Numbered from the stretch's first letter, positions 22,491 through 36,165 are shown. The stretch is DNA of 64,000 bases from Strongylocentrotus purpuratus (GCF_000002235.5 NW_022145610.1:435271-499270), one strand, 5' to 3'. The notes: generated from the letters alone by a model not told the origin. Program-made: numbers and translations.

Positions 22491-22731
22491 GTACTTTGTT
22501 TTCACTGACTTAAAGGGACTCACGGAGCCACCGGAAGAAGAGCAATTGGCTTATCATGAAGAACTAACATCAGACTGCAACAAAATGATTTGTATAAATG
22601 GGAATAAGCAGAAAGGCTGCCATCTAATTTTCCCGTCTGAAAATGGGTTCTCTTCTTTATGTATAAGTGCCCTTCGAAAGCTTATTTTGATCCCTCCCCT
22701 GTTGTTTTCTAGAACTTCCATGATGACCTAG
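22491..22731 (+). CDS. candidate coding segment, unidentified
   Basis: An open frame follows a possible acceptor (ATTCCAG) at about 22490. It contains an acidic, non-repetitive stretch LTEPPEEEQLAYHEELTSDC and then CINGNKQKGCHLIFPSENG. The composition looks more protein-like than most frames in the window. There is no recognised family, no convincing donor site and no partner exon. It could equally be chance. Listed only so that it can be tested. Confidence 0.2.
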
Positions 22732-23072
22732 TACATTGTATAATGCTTTACTTGCAGATGGCTTACCTAGTAAGATGCATGTGCTTGCTTGCATTGAGGT
22801 CATTTCAGGTCTTACATATTGATGAGCTGTTTGGAATTAACTAGGAGGAATGCGGGTGATAAAATTTGTGTCAAATTTGAATGCGCTGACGACCCACTGA
22901 GCGAGTCCTTATACAGACTGCTCATAATCTTGCCACCTGCAGCCGTATCGGCGCAAGTCAACGGTACTTTAGCCCCGCGCTATATAGCGCTTGATCCAGA
23001 TCAAGCGGATTCGGATCAGATATATTTTTTTGAATTAGTTGTAAAGAAGAGATCTATATAAAACAAATAAAA
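22732..23072. other. spacer with short perfect palindrome
   Basis: Contains GCGCTATATAGCGC (22977-22990), a perfect palindrome, followed at once by TTGATCCAGATCAA. A locally GC-rich open frame (22819-23061) is not called as a gene. Confidence 0.4.
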
Positions 23073-23200
23073 CAAATATACCAAGTATCTATTTTGAAAG
23101 TATAGTGGCAATTATAGATCTTCGGAGGGATTAGTAATAGTACTAGTCCCTCCTTTGATAAATAATTTCCACTATACTTTCTCACAGCTTGGTATATTTG
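23073..23200. repeat. 128-bp imperfect foldback
   Basis: CAAATATACCAAG at the left pairs with CTTGGTATATTTG at the right. GAAAGTATAGTGG pairs with CCACTATACTTTC, and GGAGGGATTAGTA with TACTAGTCCCTCC. The arms are close to the full length with several mismatches, so it is probably a MITE or foldback element. Confidence 0.7.
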
Positions 23201-23875
23201 TATGTATCTAAAATAAACGAAAATCAACCTCAAAATACTTCTTTGAGCATTATATGGGCTAATGTTTAACAAGCATGAAGAAAATAAAGAATACCGCAAG
23301 ACTGTGCATGCCCATGGAACCCAAGTCTGCGAGGTTCCTATTTTATGTGAGCATGTATGGATGCATCAGAAGTTGTATTTATGTAATTTAGCAGGTATTT
23401 AAATTTGCAAAATATCTTTACAGAAGTATTTTGAAGCTTGTATAGTCAAAAGTACCTCAACAGGGAATCTCATATATACAGACCAAAACAGATTCCTCTG
23501 AATTGGTACCACTTTAATCTTGTCACTAACCAGTAAGAAACTCTTTACAGAGGGCATATTATTCTATTAAGTTGGAAAATTCTAACCTGTCCTTTAATAG
23601 AAAGTGATGATTCATTTTGACTTCCAGTTAAAATCTGATCATATATAATCCCCCAAACAAGAGAACCAATTTTGGGTCTTAATTTTTGATTGACTGCTTT
23701 CAAAACCAATCTTGAAAAGATTTGGCTCTAGACACGCCATGCCCAGGGCTAAATTGATGACAACTTGACAGCTGAGTAAAAGGGGAATTCCTTTTTTATT
23801 AAGTGACCTTGAGAAATAACTTAAGTTATGTGGGCTAATTATTTTACCATAGACCCCTTATATATATCCTCTCTA
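23201..23875. other. unannotated spacer
   Basis: AT-rich sequence with no recognised feature. Confidence 0.4.
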
Positions 23876-23980
23876 GGTATGTCTTCATCAGCTTGAGATT
23901 GCCAAATATTCCGCTATTTCTGATTTGGGAAATAAGCCAGAAGCTACAAATTGCGTCTTCATCAGCTCAAAACTCGAAAT
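23876..23980. mobile_element. MITE family A, copy 2 (one end only)
   Basis: Starts after TA with GGTATGTCTTCATCAGC, continues GATTGCCAAATATTCCGC and reaches TTGCGTCTTCATCAGCTC. This corresponds to one terminal half of copy 1 at 5168-5548. The other terminus is absent, so the copy is truncated. Confidence 0.75.
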
Positions 23981-24274
23981 CCTTCTCTCTGTTTCCCTCT
24001 CTCTTTCATTATCCATGCAACTCAGAATCACCTTTCAAATGTAACATTACAAACATTACGTATTACCAACAATTTCCTCCGATAGATATATGTATGTGTG
24101 TGGGCAGATAAACACAGAAAGCATTATTTATTAATCATATTAGATCTTCACTTCAATATGAAATACTTCAAACAAGCTTTCACATTTCAAATTTCAAACT
24201 TTAAGTTAGGAATGAATTAGAAAGTTTATAAGACACGAGTGAGATTGACACCATAATACAATAAATTCATTGAG
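23981..24274. other. unannotated spacer
   Basis: AT-rich with a short CT-rich start. Nothing recognised. Confidence 0.35.
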
Positions 24275-24454
24275 CTTGCTCGTTGGCATAAAGTGTAAAC
24301 CCCATGTGTACTTGACTTCATAAAAGGTTAACACCCTTCCAACTAAACATGATGAAATTGAGAGAGTGCTGGTTGGCATAGAGTGCAAACCCAATGCGCA
24401 CTTGACTTCATAAAAGGTTAACACCCTACCAACTAAACATGATGAAATTGAGAG
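24275..24454 (+). repeat. 90-bp tandem duplication
   Basis: GTTGGCATAAAGTGTAAACC and GTTGGCATAGAGTGCAAACC start two adjacent units 90 bp apart. Both continue through TTGACTTCATAAAAGGTTAA and ACTAAACATGATGAAATTGA with few differences. Confidence 0.9.
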
Positions 24455-24833
24455 AGATCGAGAGGAAGGAAGTTGTTGTAGATGTTAATCCCTAAAACAG
24501 CTCGGTCATTAGTGATTTCTACTAATCTGTAACTTCCATATCTAATCATCTTCCAAATGGGCAAGAAAGAAAATACACAATGGGGGAGTTTTGAAATGAA
24601 GTGAGTCATGCAGTATGACATCCTAACGACCAGCCACGCCCCAACTGATGGTGTAAACCAACCTGGGGAGGATTGCACAAAACTGTCACAAGTACAAGTT
24701 CACTGACATCCTTTTGAAACTTGTGTATTTTGTATTGCTAAAAGACATTCTGGAACCTTTGTCATAACAATGCTGGACATTAACAGGACATTGGGTGCAA
24801 TCTAATAGGGATGTGACATTCTCCTATAGATAT

Positions 24834-25046
24834 CACTATGAATATGACTGACAAAGAAAGCGGACAAAACATACAATTCCTCAGGTAGACAAAGGAACAT
24901 CCCTTCACTGCTATTATGTAAAAATGTGTAGAACAGGTGTCACATGCATATTCACTTTTTACATAATAGCAGTGAAGGGATGTTCCTTTGTCTACCTGAG
25001 GAACTGTATATTTTGTCCGCTTTCTTTGTCCGTCATATTCATAGTG
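24834..25046. repeat. near-perfect inverted repeat (91-bp arms)
   Basis: The left arm 24834-24924 and right arm 24956-25046 are reverse complements with only three mismatches. A 31-base loop separates them. Arms start CACTATGAATATGAC and end TATTATGTAAAAA. It could be a young MITE, or the source of a long hairpin RNA. No coding capacity. Confidence 0.95.
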
Positions 25047-28000
25047 TATGGAACAACTGAATTTTTATCACACAATCCCTTGAAGCCTTAGTTAAGAAAT
25101 GAATGTCAACTTGCCACTTACTATGTAGATATGTACAATGTTGTAAATAAAGTTAATGTACTTGGAGTTGTCAGGTTTGAAAGTTAGGATACATTAGGAA
25201 AAGTAAAGAGAGGGAGAAGATGAGTAAAAATGAGATGATAGAGGCCGGTTAATGAGAGCTAGGTTACAATAGCACAGAGAAGCTGACGTATAAGAGTTGA
25301 TTACTGCAGTTTGATGACTCCAAACTTCTAGGAATCTTTACTCATCAGGAAAGTTTATGGTTAGGATATGAATGCAATAACCTCAAATAGAAGTCATTAT
25401 CTCTAACAACGTATCGTCCAGTTTACGCATCAATGATTAACAAGCATAATCTGACTAACATAATTAACTAACATAATGTTTATTGTCATATTCTAACCTC
25501 ATGGGTGTAATGTGTCTAATGACCATTGATTTATGACAATGAGAAAAGTGAAGTGCAAGAAATGCTTGTGGTTTGTTAGTCATGCATGCCTTACTGATTG
25601 TCAATTATGTTTAATGCCATTGTCATTCTGTGCAAGACAACAAATGTTTGATGTCGGACGGTCATTGACCTATCACAGACCACGTAGAGTTGTGTTTCCA
25701 CTGGCCTGTTTCTGCTAGCACTACATCATTCACAAATAGAGTCCATGTGAACACAGCTTTACACAGGTACATGAGACTAGTGTCGAATGAATCCAATATT
25801 CTTGATTTTTTTTTAAAGATTAAACAAAAATATTGATATTATGGTGAAAATTAGCTGGGTCAGGAACCACAAATACAAATCACTATGCAAAATCGCTGAT
25901 GAAAAAGTTGCAAAATTACAGTCAATTTATATTGTGGAAATAATACTTTTAAAATTATGAATTATATTAAATGAGGTGTAGAAATTAAGAGCAAATTCCG
26001 AAGAATCATATACTATTTCATTCTGCCATGACAACTAAGGATAACGCTCTGTATTGTCACGAAAGTGCGATTCTGCAAAATCACCCTGAAAATCATGCTC
26101 ATGAGTTCAGTCCATGCAAATCAGTCAAGTTTGCAAATGTAATGGTGAATAAATCTTCACTGTAAGCCTCATTAATTATGCACTGTGGTCTGATTGGTGG
26201 CATATCCTAGCTCTCTTTCCTCTGCTTATAGACTGTCCCTTTCTTAGAAAACTTTCATCCCAAATTTGCACATTCTAACGATAGCATGAATTAAGATCCA
26301 TTGATCCCCCAATCTCCATTCATGATAATTAGGCGCTTAATGAAATGGTGATTGAAGGGAAACATGATTACCTCCTCCTAAAATAGTTAGATAGAAAGGA
26401 GACTCTGGGCTGATTAATCCTGTTAGCAGGACTGAAGGTGTAAATCCATATAGGATAGTAATAATTAATGCCAAGGACTACCAATCACTCAGTCATAGAT
26501 TTGAGGGGTGGAAAGAAGCTTTCCTTCCTATATTAAAGGCAACCAACATGAAGGGCAGAACAAAAAACAAAACAAAACAAACCAAACAAAATATTGGAGC
26601 TAGGTTGTATCTTCATTTTTAACATTGACCAAGTAAATCTTTAAATTACTTTTAAAAATTGGTTTGCTATTACTGTGTGGGAAATTGAAGTTATTCATTA
26701 AAAGTCTTTTTCATGTAGTGCCTTTTCCATGCATTTCCAAAATGCTTTACAATTTGCTCATCAAATGTGTCACTTTTCGATTGGGGGGGGGGGGGGCATA
26801 TAGATTAACTCCACCCCCCACCCCCCTCCCACAACCAGACAGGTATGTGTGCTTTGATTGATGCTTATTTTGATGCAGTGTTCTCTATAATTATTTTCAT
26901 GAGAAGGATGAGGAACCACTCCGTCAGCATGCTAGTGGGGGTGGAAAATTGACAGTCATCATTAGAACATTGCATTCAGCACTAGATCAGAAAATAAATG
27001 TTATTTTTGGGCTTCCAACTCAAGTCCTGCATGGAGTGAAGAGAGTATATGGTTGAGAGAGTAGGAAGGAAATAGTTCCATTTGTGAATCAGGGGATATT
27101 TTTGAGAGGAGCTAAATATATGTCCGATGAAATTGTTGATGTTATTTGTAACCATAGGTGTAATAGTGAAGGTCGATGGAATGTCAGATATTATAAGCTA
27201 GCTATGAAGGTTGAGCTTGAAGGTCAAGTTCAAAGTCAAATTTGGCAACATGCCACTAGGGCTGACCAGTCAGGGGTGCCGGTGAATGGGGTATTAGAGC
27301 TCGAAGGACAAGGAAGAAGAAATCTTGAGACAGTGAGAAAGAATAAAGATCTCAGCAATGTATGAATCAAGAGATAGAGAATGAAAGGTATTAATGTGAT
27401 ATTGTTGAATAAAAATGGGTAAATTAAGAGCAAAATAGATGATAATGTGATATAGAGAAGATACAAAAAAAAAGACATTATATAAATATTAAAACATCAG
27501 TAGTGTGATTTTGAGAGAGAGAATGAGAGAGAAATAAGAATAGAATTTGACGAATTAGAGAAAGGCTTAAAAGGAGAAGAAAGCAACAACAGAAATGATC
27601 ACAGGCATCCAATCATTAAAATGAAATTACATTACTCTAAAAAGCATTTTTATTTTTGTTGTATATTTAGATTAACATTCATTTATATGTTTTTTTTTGA
27701 ATTATTTTGTACTGTTTTGTTTTTCATTTTGGTTTATTGTTAAAATACCATTGTATTAACAATGCAAAACTTTCAGTTTGAACAAAGACACATACAAACT
27801 CTGAATGATGTCATGATGTAAAGAATTGTATAGAAAATAAAACTAGTACCTACATTCTAAACTTTATGTGAGAGAAGGGGGGGGGGTGGTCTTTGAGGTG
27901 AGATCGTTTCATCTTTATGATAAATATCGTGAAATGGCACTGCATGCTTGTAATATCAGCTGTCAGCAATGTTACAATTAGTCCCAATAGGTTTGATATC

Positions 28001-28320
28001 ATGAACTCTTTGACATGTTTGAAATTGCCATGTATTTCAATTTTGAGAGTAATACTTGTAACCTAAATAAGCTATATTACTCACGATCACCACTAGAGTC
28101 AAGGTTAGAACAGATAATGTGTGGTGAGTGAAGGGTGTATTTGGGTGTGTCATTTTATAACAAGCGATTATCCCATATTTCAACGATGCAGAGCTTTAGA
28201 TTTCATTCAATCCTGCTACTTTCTTGGACAGCTATCAAGAAATCATGGCTCCACTGTGTGATAGAAAAGGCAGAGGTGATAATCATGGAAATAGTAATCA
28301 CTCATAATCACAATCATAAT
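25047..28320. other. unannotated spacer
   Basis: Mostly AT-rich. A poly-G/poly-C pair lies at 26783-26828, an AAAAC-rich stretch at 26560-26590 and a poly-G run at 27878. Open frames of 60-93 residues (for example 27084-27365) show no domain and are not called. Confidence 0.45.
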
Positions 28321-28575
28321 TATTAATAATAATAATAATAATAATGGGCATTTCTATAGCGCCGTCTATCTAGATAATTCATTTCCGAGCGCATTATTAT
28401 TACCCCGGCTTTAGCCTAGCTGCCGTTTATACAGCGCTCCAGCATTTCAAGGAATTAATTCCTGGCAGGTACCCATTTACATCACCTAGGTTGAGTGTGG
28501 CAAATGTAGATCAATGTCTCGCCAAAGGACATTAGTGCCGCGGCGGGACTCAAACCGCGGACCTTGTAATCTGAA
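28321..28575 (-). mobile_element. SINE family A, head truncated (minus strand)
   Basis: The AAT-repeat tail (28321-28343) is at the left, the body with TTTCTATAGCGCC and GGCAGGTACCCATTTACATC in the middle, and box B (GCGGTTTGAGTCCCGCC on minus) at about 28541-28557. The box A part of the tRNA head is missing. It shares its body with the copies at 43530 and 55137. Confidence 0.75.
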
Positions 28576-30429
28576 ATGATAGCAATGCACTTAATAAACT
28601 TTCACATGAATATTCTGCGTACACCTTTAGCTTTTTGCCTTCCATTTTTTTTAAAATAAAAGTAACTTCTTTGCCCTCACTTAAGATCTCTCCTGGTTTT
28701 CCATTTCAAGTTGTATATTCCTTACTTGATGTATTCAATTTGAGTTCATAAAAGATCATTTCTCTTTCCTTGAATAGAAAGAAGGTATTCTAGTCTACTT
28801 GGTGTCAGAAATCTTTTTGTCACGTAACCACAACCTGTACTATACATGACAGAGTGTTGTTCCAAAGGTTCACCGTTATGATGTTTTCCTGATCATTCAT
28901 TTTACCTGTTCAGCAAGCTAACCCAACCAGTACACTGTAACAAACTCCTTATACATGTTGAAAATCAACAATGAGAGCAAAGATCTTAATCCTATATTCC
29001 CACTACTAGGAATGGGTATCCTTCCCATCTTCAGGTGGGATGGGGGTATTATGACATCACAGCACTCTCAGCTCAGGATGTATGGCGGTAGGCATATAAT
29101 TGAGCAATCACTACACGGCGCTGATCTTTTGAAGGAAACAGGTACAAATTTACTGAAAACTTGTTCTAATATCCTAGGGATATATTACCTGATTCAATTA
29201 GGCAAATGAATCAATCTTGTTTAATAAAACCATATCAGAGCTAGAATTTATTCTCCTTCCTGAATGGACAAGAGAAGATTCCATCACAGCTAAACTGAGA
29301 TCAAGTCTTCACTTTTTGATAGAAGAATAAGTATAATTCTAACCGTAGCACGCATATTATTAGCTGATCTTTGTCTATTAGAAATGTTTCCTTAAGAAAT
29401 TAATTAGTTTGTCGTCAAACATAAACTGTGCCAGCTCCTTCGTCAGTATGCACGCAACAATTTCAAGGACTTGAATAACTTACTAATGGACCAAAATCAA
29501 AATACATTGTTTATATAATGATCAGTAATTTGTTTATCATTGGTGGAGGTTCATTGGAGATGAATAATTTCAATATAAATTGAAAAGGCTTGAAGCATGT
29601 ATATGATGTAAGGGTAATAAGATATAATAATACTAAACCATGAAACTTAATTAAGATTCTTAACTTGTGTACTTTCATAAAGTAACACCAATGTTTTTAT
29701 TTTTGACAAATCACATTTAAAATTTAGTTATTACCAGATAAGATTCATGCTTTCAAACTTTATATCAAATTCTACGATGCCACACCGAGCCATTTAATGG
29801 GAATCACAGCAAGAAAATAAAAGTATGCATCTTGCTGAGATTCGTGGATAGTCCTAAAAAAAGTGCAATTCCTTGAAATTAAAATTGCATATTTTTGTGT
29901 CACTGGATATAATGGCTTTCGGTATAGAAAACCTGTTTAAAATCACATATTTAGTGGAGATCATTGCATTAAGCTTCATATTGCATCTTGATTTCCTACA
30001 AAATAGGTGTCAGGGAGATACTTCATTAGTTATGATGTAAGAAGGTATAAACATATCTCATGAATAAGCTGGATTTATTTTCCTGGATATGACTCTTTAT
30101 TGAGAAAGAATCAAGCAATTTATCTTTCTTGACAGAAAGAGAAGAGATTTGTTGAAGTCATGTTGAGCTCCTGCCATACTTTAATCTCTCCATCTGAAAT
30201 ACAATATGTGTAATCCTGCCTATTGTTGATTTGACAGGATGTCACAAAGCTAGTTTTCTACAGCAGAATAGTGAGAATCATATTTATAGGAAGAATTGAT
30301 TAGCCATTTCCCATGTATTATCCTCTCAATCTAATCCCAGTGTTTTTATACAGTAGCTGCACAGCTAGAGCTAGGCCCGGATGAAACAAGATGATATCTT
30401 TGTATGAAAACAGTAGCTATATCCTCTCA
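28576..30429. other. unannotated spacer
   Basis: AT-rich sequence with no recognised gene or repeat boundary. Confidence 0.4.
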
Positions 30430-30754
30430 AGACCTGTTTTCATCAGACTGAAGTTGCAAAATCACCCACTATCTTAACTAGCCCGATCTCAGATTAGTCA
30501 GCTAATTTGATTCCTCATCAGCCCACAGTTGCAATTAGCGGGCTATTTGGTCGAGAAAATATCCACAGAAAGCTTGGCCTTATTTTTAAAAAAGCCCGCT
30601 ATCTGGGAAATAGTGGGCTAATTTACGCCCATCCAAGCTAGTTTATGGTGAGCGTATCGGTCTGGTGAAGACGCAATTTTGAGCTTCGGGAAAATATCCC
30701 CAAGTCTGAAAATAGCGGGTTATTTTGCAACTTCAGTCCGATGAGGACAGGCCT
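30430..30754. mobile_element. MITE family A, copy 3
   Basis: AGACCTGTTTTCATCAGACT at the left mirrors AGTCCGATGAGGACAGGCCT at the right. GAAGTTGCAAAATC and TTTTGCAACTTC extend the arms. The interior has GTTGCAATTAGCGGGCTATT and GAGCGTATCGGTCTGGTGAA, shared with the copies at 40365 and 61014. The TA flank is not preserved here. Confidence 0.8.
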
Positions 30755-33466
30755 CATGACTCATTTCTATTGTCAGAAAGTTTGCTTTGTGATTAACCAT
30801 GGAGCCAAATATATTCTGGATCAAGATTGTCAATGTGATTATGATTATGATTAATCACTCCCGGGGAGAATTGTCAAAGATTTTCCATACACATGTGTGT
30901 CTTCCATGAGTAATGTAGTTTCAGTGCAAATTGTTTTAAAGCTGAAGAGCATGACAGAGCAAATCAAAATATTCAGCTTATGGAGAAGATAGGCAATATA
31001 TATTACAATTAAAGTTCACCGCACACCAAGGCAGAGGATTAAAAAAAAAACATGAAGCCACCTGATTCAACATTAGATACTTATGTCCCAAGATGAGGTA
31101 TTCTGAACGGTTAGTCTTTCAACCTACAGAGTTATGGAAATTCATGATTTTCTTAGGTTTTATCAGATTTTGCCGACACATTAATTCCTTTTGATCTCTT
31201 TGATTTACCTGCATTTATCTGTTAATGTCATGTTAAACTTTGTTCTATTTGATTGTGAATGAAAAATAAATACTGTAACAACCTCTAATATCACTTGTTG
31301 CTATCAGGTGATGTAAAGTAATTCTTTTTTATAATTCGCTCCTACTTATCTTCATATCCTCTGCTGTTAGACTTTGGCGATGATGGATTTTTATCTTAGA
31401 ATGTCTTTGAATATTATTTGAACTAGTATGTTCATGCTATATATGAAACCTTTGATTGAAAAGAATTGAATTGAATCACCATAAAATAAGTTGTCTATTT
31501 TGACCCCTAGTTTACCCTAGAGCACACAGTTAACATCGTTCTGGCTCTTGAAGTTCTGAACAAAGTGTGAATTTAGTCACGATAACATTTCTTTCTTTAT
31601 GTTGGTCTGTCAGCAGCTTGTGTCTGGTTTATGTAATGAAAGGAGAAGTTTTGCATTCTAAAATTGCCTGTCAATCAGTGAGTTACATGAATAAGGCAGG
31701 TGAGGTAATTGAATTACTGAAAGGGGTTTCTCAGACGTCCAGGTACTCAGAAGGATCAAATGACCTGTATATCAAGCTGTTTAAAGTCAGTATCGAATAC
31801 TAGAAGAGAAACTTAAAGATAAACTCCAGTACTGGTAAACAAAAAAAAAAATTCTCACGGAATCAAACGAAACTTACACTGAATGTTCAAGATTACAAAT
31901 AAATGACATGTGCCAAACAATTTTGGAAGAAAATATATACTGGCTGAGTAATGAGCATAGAAAGACAAGGAAATCAAGATAGTAGCCCCGACACCATGTG
32001 TGTTGTCCCATATATAGCTTTCTATGTGAGTGCTTGTTACTTTACCAAGACTCGGTCAAATTTATTATTATTTTGATGACTCCAGAACCTTGCAGTGCAC
32101 ACCAATACTTACATGCTACATGATCAACTGTTTCTGATCCTTTCCACACCTTTTCTTTCACAATGCAATCGCATTACCAGTACTAAAGTTTATCTTTAAT
32201 TTTGTGAAAACATAACTTTATATGACTCCTTTTAACTTCAGTAAATTGTAAAACTAGAATAAAGTTGACTTAATTTGCTGGAAAAAGAAAAAAAAAGCAT
32301 TATTATACTTTTAAAGCTAATCTTGAGCTCTGGTTTGGGCATCATATATTGAGAGAAAATACCTTTAATTCAATTCTGGATTGATTTATCCTGTGGTGCA
32401 TTGATTTTTTGAACCAGTGAATCAAAAACTTGCTAGAAATCATCTTCAACAACTTTCATTTGCACATAGAGACCTGTGTTGGGTACATGGTGTCGGGCCT
32501 ATATTACTTACTTTGATTTCCTTATGTTTCTATGCTCATGAATCAGTCCCTATACATTATCTACCAAAACCATTGGGCACATGTCATTTATTTGTTATCT
32601 TGAACATTCAGTGTAAGTTTTGTTGGATTCTGTGAGAATTTATTTTCTATCATTACCAGAACTCGACCTTATCTTTCAATATCCTTTTCTTTAAGCAATT
32701 GTATCAAATCGTGCAGCTGCTTGCAATTAAGAAGGCTGTAAGAGCTATCATATTTTCAATAGCAGTAACTCAGACAAAATGATTTCATCATCAACATAAT
32801 AATCCTCTATTTGTGACAATCATACAAATTGTTCAATTTCAGGCAGAATGTATAAAGGAAAGAGCAGAGTTTGATATTCAGATTAGTTTTGTACAAGTAT
32901 GAAATGCACCTTGGAAGGTGAAAGAGTGGCTGAATGTATTTTTCCTCTCTTCTTTGAAAGAGGATGTTAGATGGAATAGAAAGCATGTATGGTTTTATGA
33001 TGAGAGAAAGTTTGTGATTGTGTTTGTTGACTCAGGTGGGGTTTATGTTGGCCAGGCAAATGTGAAATAACATTCTCAACAATTCATCCCATCTTGACAA
33101 ACCGCATGATGAGTTTTTTAAAGAAAGAAATGAGATTTCAAAAGGGGAATGAACTGTTTTAGCTCTTTATATCACCTTTCTTTTTATTCTGAATTCAACT
33201 GGGGGAAGTAAAATGCTTAGAAATCAAATGATTGGTCTTCCTGGTTTCCTGTTTATATATTCATTTTCATTTTATTATATTATTCCAAGTAAAAGACTTG
33301 ATTCCTGAGAATAATATCTACAGAGTGTTGACTGAACAGTTCCAACTCTTCGTCTGAATAATAGTTTATCTTAGAGCTTGTGAGTTTTAATATTGAGTTT
33401 TGATAAAGCTGCTTTAAATCGTTTTTCTTTGTAAGTTTGAAATACATTAAAATCTTCCCTTACTTT
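30755..33466. other. unannotated spacer
   Basis: AT-rich. GAATTGAATTGAA at about 31464 resembles a LINE tail, but no coding part accompanies it. Open frames at 31567-31803 and 32417-32635 have no domain. No gene is called. Confidence 0.4.
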
Positions 33467-33469
33467 CTT

Positions 33470-33511
<42 letters not shown>

Positions 33512-33720
33512 TTCTCTATCTCTATCTTCTCTCTTCTCCTTTTTTCATCTCTATTTCCATCTCTATCTCTGTCATCCTCTTCCTATCGTTTTAACTTTTT
33601 CTTTCACTCACTCTATCCATCTCTCTCTCTCTCCCTCTCTCTCTCACACTTTCTTCCTCCCTTCCCCTCACTCTCTCTTTCTCTCTATCCCCCAAAATAT
33701 TGTGTGCTCTCTCCCCTCTC
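33467..33720 (+). repeat. (CT)n-rich tract
   Basis: A pure CT run at about 33472-33508 is followed by interrupted CT/TCTATC sequence to 33720. The Ser/Leu-rich open frame over it is an artefact. Confidence 0.9.
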
Positions 33721-36035
33721 ACTTTTATATATGCTCACACACACACCTTCTCAAATACATATGACACTGTGTGGGGGAGTTTGTTTATTGATGGACAGAA
33801 AGTTAAAGAATAAAAGTGAAATCATAAATCGATGAAAGAATAGTAGAGATCTGACAAAGTCGAGGTGTTCATGTCACATATCTTTAAGATAACCTAGCTT
33901 TGATGGCTTTATGATCTAGATTGTCGGTTTGCTTTGATTCAAGAGAGTTACATTCCTCAGTGTCTGGATGGGAGTTCAGTACCTACAAGTACTCCTCTGC
34001 TTCGAGCCAGAAGAGATGCCTGAATATCTTGTACTTGAAGGTGAGGTGCCCGAATAGGCTTATATCTGTTACCTTTTACATCAAAATTACATCTTTACCA
34101 CACTTGTTAAACTTCTCTCTCGCTCGCAACATTTAAAACCAGAAAATTATGGGCAACAAGATGCCCGAATATCCTTCTATTTGGGTATCAAGGTGACTGA
34201 ATTATACATGATTTTTGTATTTATTTATAGGCCTATTCAGCGGCGAGGTGCCTGCATACATTATTTCATATTTTATCTAGTGTGTTTACAAAATAAAATT
34301 GTACTATGTTAAAAAATTGTCTTTTTCAAGTTTCTTTTGTGCCAGAGTAATGCAAAATAAATCTTCTGTGATGAATTAGTGATTTGATTCACATTTAACT
34401 TTTTGCTTCTGAAAAGAGTGCTGAACTGAAAACGGTTGAAAAAACACTCCCCTACACAGAGTTGCTGCCTTACTAACTACTGTCAAAGATGTTGCTCATG
34501 ACGTTGGGTTGATTAATAGAGCTGGTGTTACAATGAGGATATCCTTACTACTCGTTCTTGAAGATTGTGTGGATGTTCTTGGAGCTTAGTTCTTTCTTTA
34601 TAAAGAATGTCATATTTCCTCTAATCAATCAAGCTAGTGTTGTGTCTACGCTCCAACATGTCACCATGAACCTTTGACAATCATACAAGTATGTTAGGCT
34701 GCTGTATTATGAATATGCTGGTCTGTTTCTGTCACTGTCAGTGTCATTTGAATATGTTGAATATATTAGAATGTTATGACTTTGTTTTATCAGGTACATA
34801 AACTAATCATCTTATTTCTATAATTTAGCTTTCCACAATTCTTTTAATTGACTTAATTTTCCAGCTCAAAATGTTGCTTACAATCAATTATATGATTTAA
34901 ACTTACATTTGGATAATAAATTGAATACTCCATTGCCTATACAGGCACTGGGTGTAATTAGCTTCCTGCATTAAGGGTAGTAAAATGAGAGAATTGAGTG
35001 TAGTATAGCCAAAGTGTAATTTTATTTGATATTGAATAGAGTACATGAGTAACATGCCTAGCTGACCCCCCGATCCCCCCCCCCCAAAAAAAAAATGTTT
35101 TGAATATTGACTTTGATAACAAAACACATCCATAGGTAAGGTGCACTGTACTTTAATGTAAGGATGATGCCAATGTTTTGGATATATAGTCCAAGCCAAT
35201 AAAGAAAATAAAATCATGAGGTGGCTGTGTATCTGGTACCATTTCACACTTATAACCTGAGCGGATTAAGTCTGGACTGAGTTTGGCAAACTCTGTCTGG
35301 TTAGAAACCACAATACCTTTTAAAATATTTAAAATATTTAAAACTCAGAGGCACATCCCCTCCCCCCCCCACACACACACACACACGCTTGCTAAAAGCA
35401 TAATCTTATATCAGTCATGCTTCTCATTGCGCTTTCATTTATTGAACACAATATATTAAACAACCATTTGCTTCGGCTCATTTACAACCATTTCTTGCAT
35501 TCTTTTATGATTGGACCACGCCATGTTCTTACCCTCCTTATATATTATGTTATTCATCATATTCTACTCATTGAATTGACATTCATATTGGCCGAGTTTA
35601 TTAAACTTTTGCAAAATTGTGAGGCTTAAGGTGTGCTACTTTATTGGATTAATTGTTGCTTATATATATGTTTTCTAATATATTTAGACAATAGCACTGT
35701 TGGATTGTTATTACAGGGGGAAATAACATGTAGCAAGAAAATAAGGGAAATTCATTCCTACTCCAGACTTTGAAGTAAGGGTAGATCTCATACAATAGAC
35801 CTACTGTCGCTAACCCACTTATTGCCCAGACTCAACCCATTTTTATTCCTCTTCAAGAAGAAGAGGGTTGAAAATTCTGGATTGAGTCTGGACTGTTTTC
35901 ACTCTAAAATCTTTTGTCACAACTGAAATTTTATCAAGTTCAGACTCAATCCGCTTTCATCCCACTTTTAGAGTGAAATATGAAAATGTTATGAATGACA
36001 TGGCATTGAATCTGATCATCAATCAGTACTCTTGC
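33721..36035. other. unannotated spacer
   Basis: Contains a C-run/A-run at 35068-35095 and a (CA)n tract at 35369-35387. A frame with YKYSSASSQKRCLNILYLK before GTGAGG at about 34040 was noted, but no partner exon was found. Confidence 0.4.
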
Positions 36036-36101
36036 ACCCCTCTCTCATTTCCTCTCTCTCTCTCACTCTCCCTCCCTCTCTCTCTCTCTCTCTCTCTCTG
36101 C

Positions 36102-36145
<44 letters not shown>

Positions 36146-36165
36146 CTCTCTCTCTCTCTCTTTAT
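36036..36165 (+). repeat. (CT)n-rich tract
   Basis: An almost pure CT tract with CCCT interruptions. Frames on both strands over it are low-complexity by-products. Confidence 0.9.

Noticed and set aside
33930..34040. Frame ending in KRCLNILYLK before GTGAGG
   Set aside because: A donor-like site alone, with no acceptor and no partner exon.
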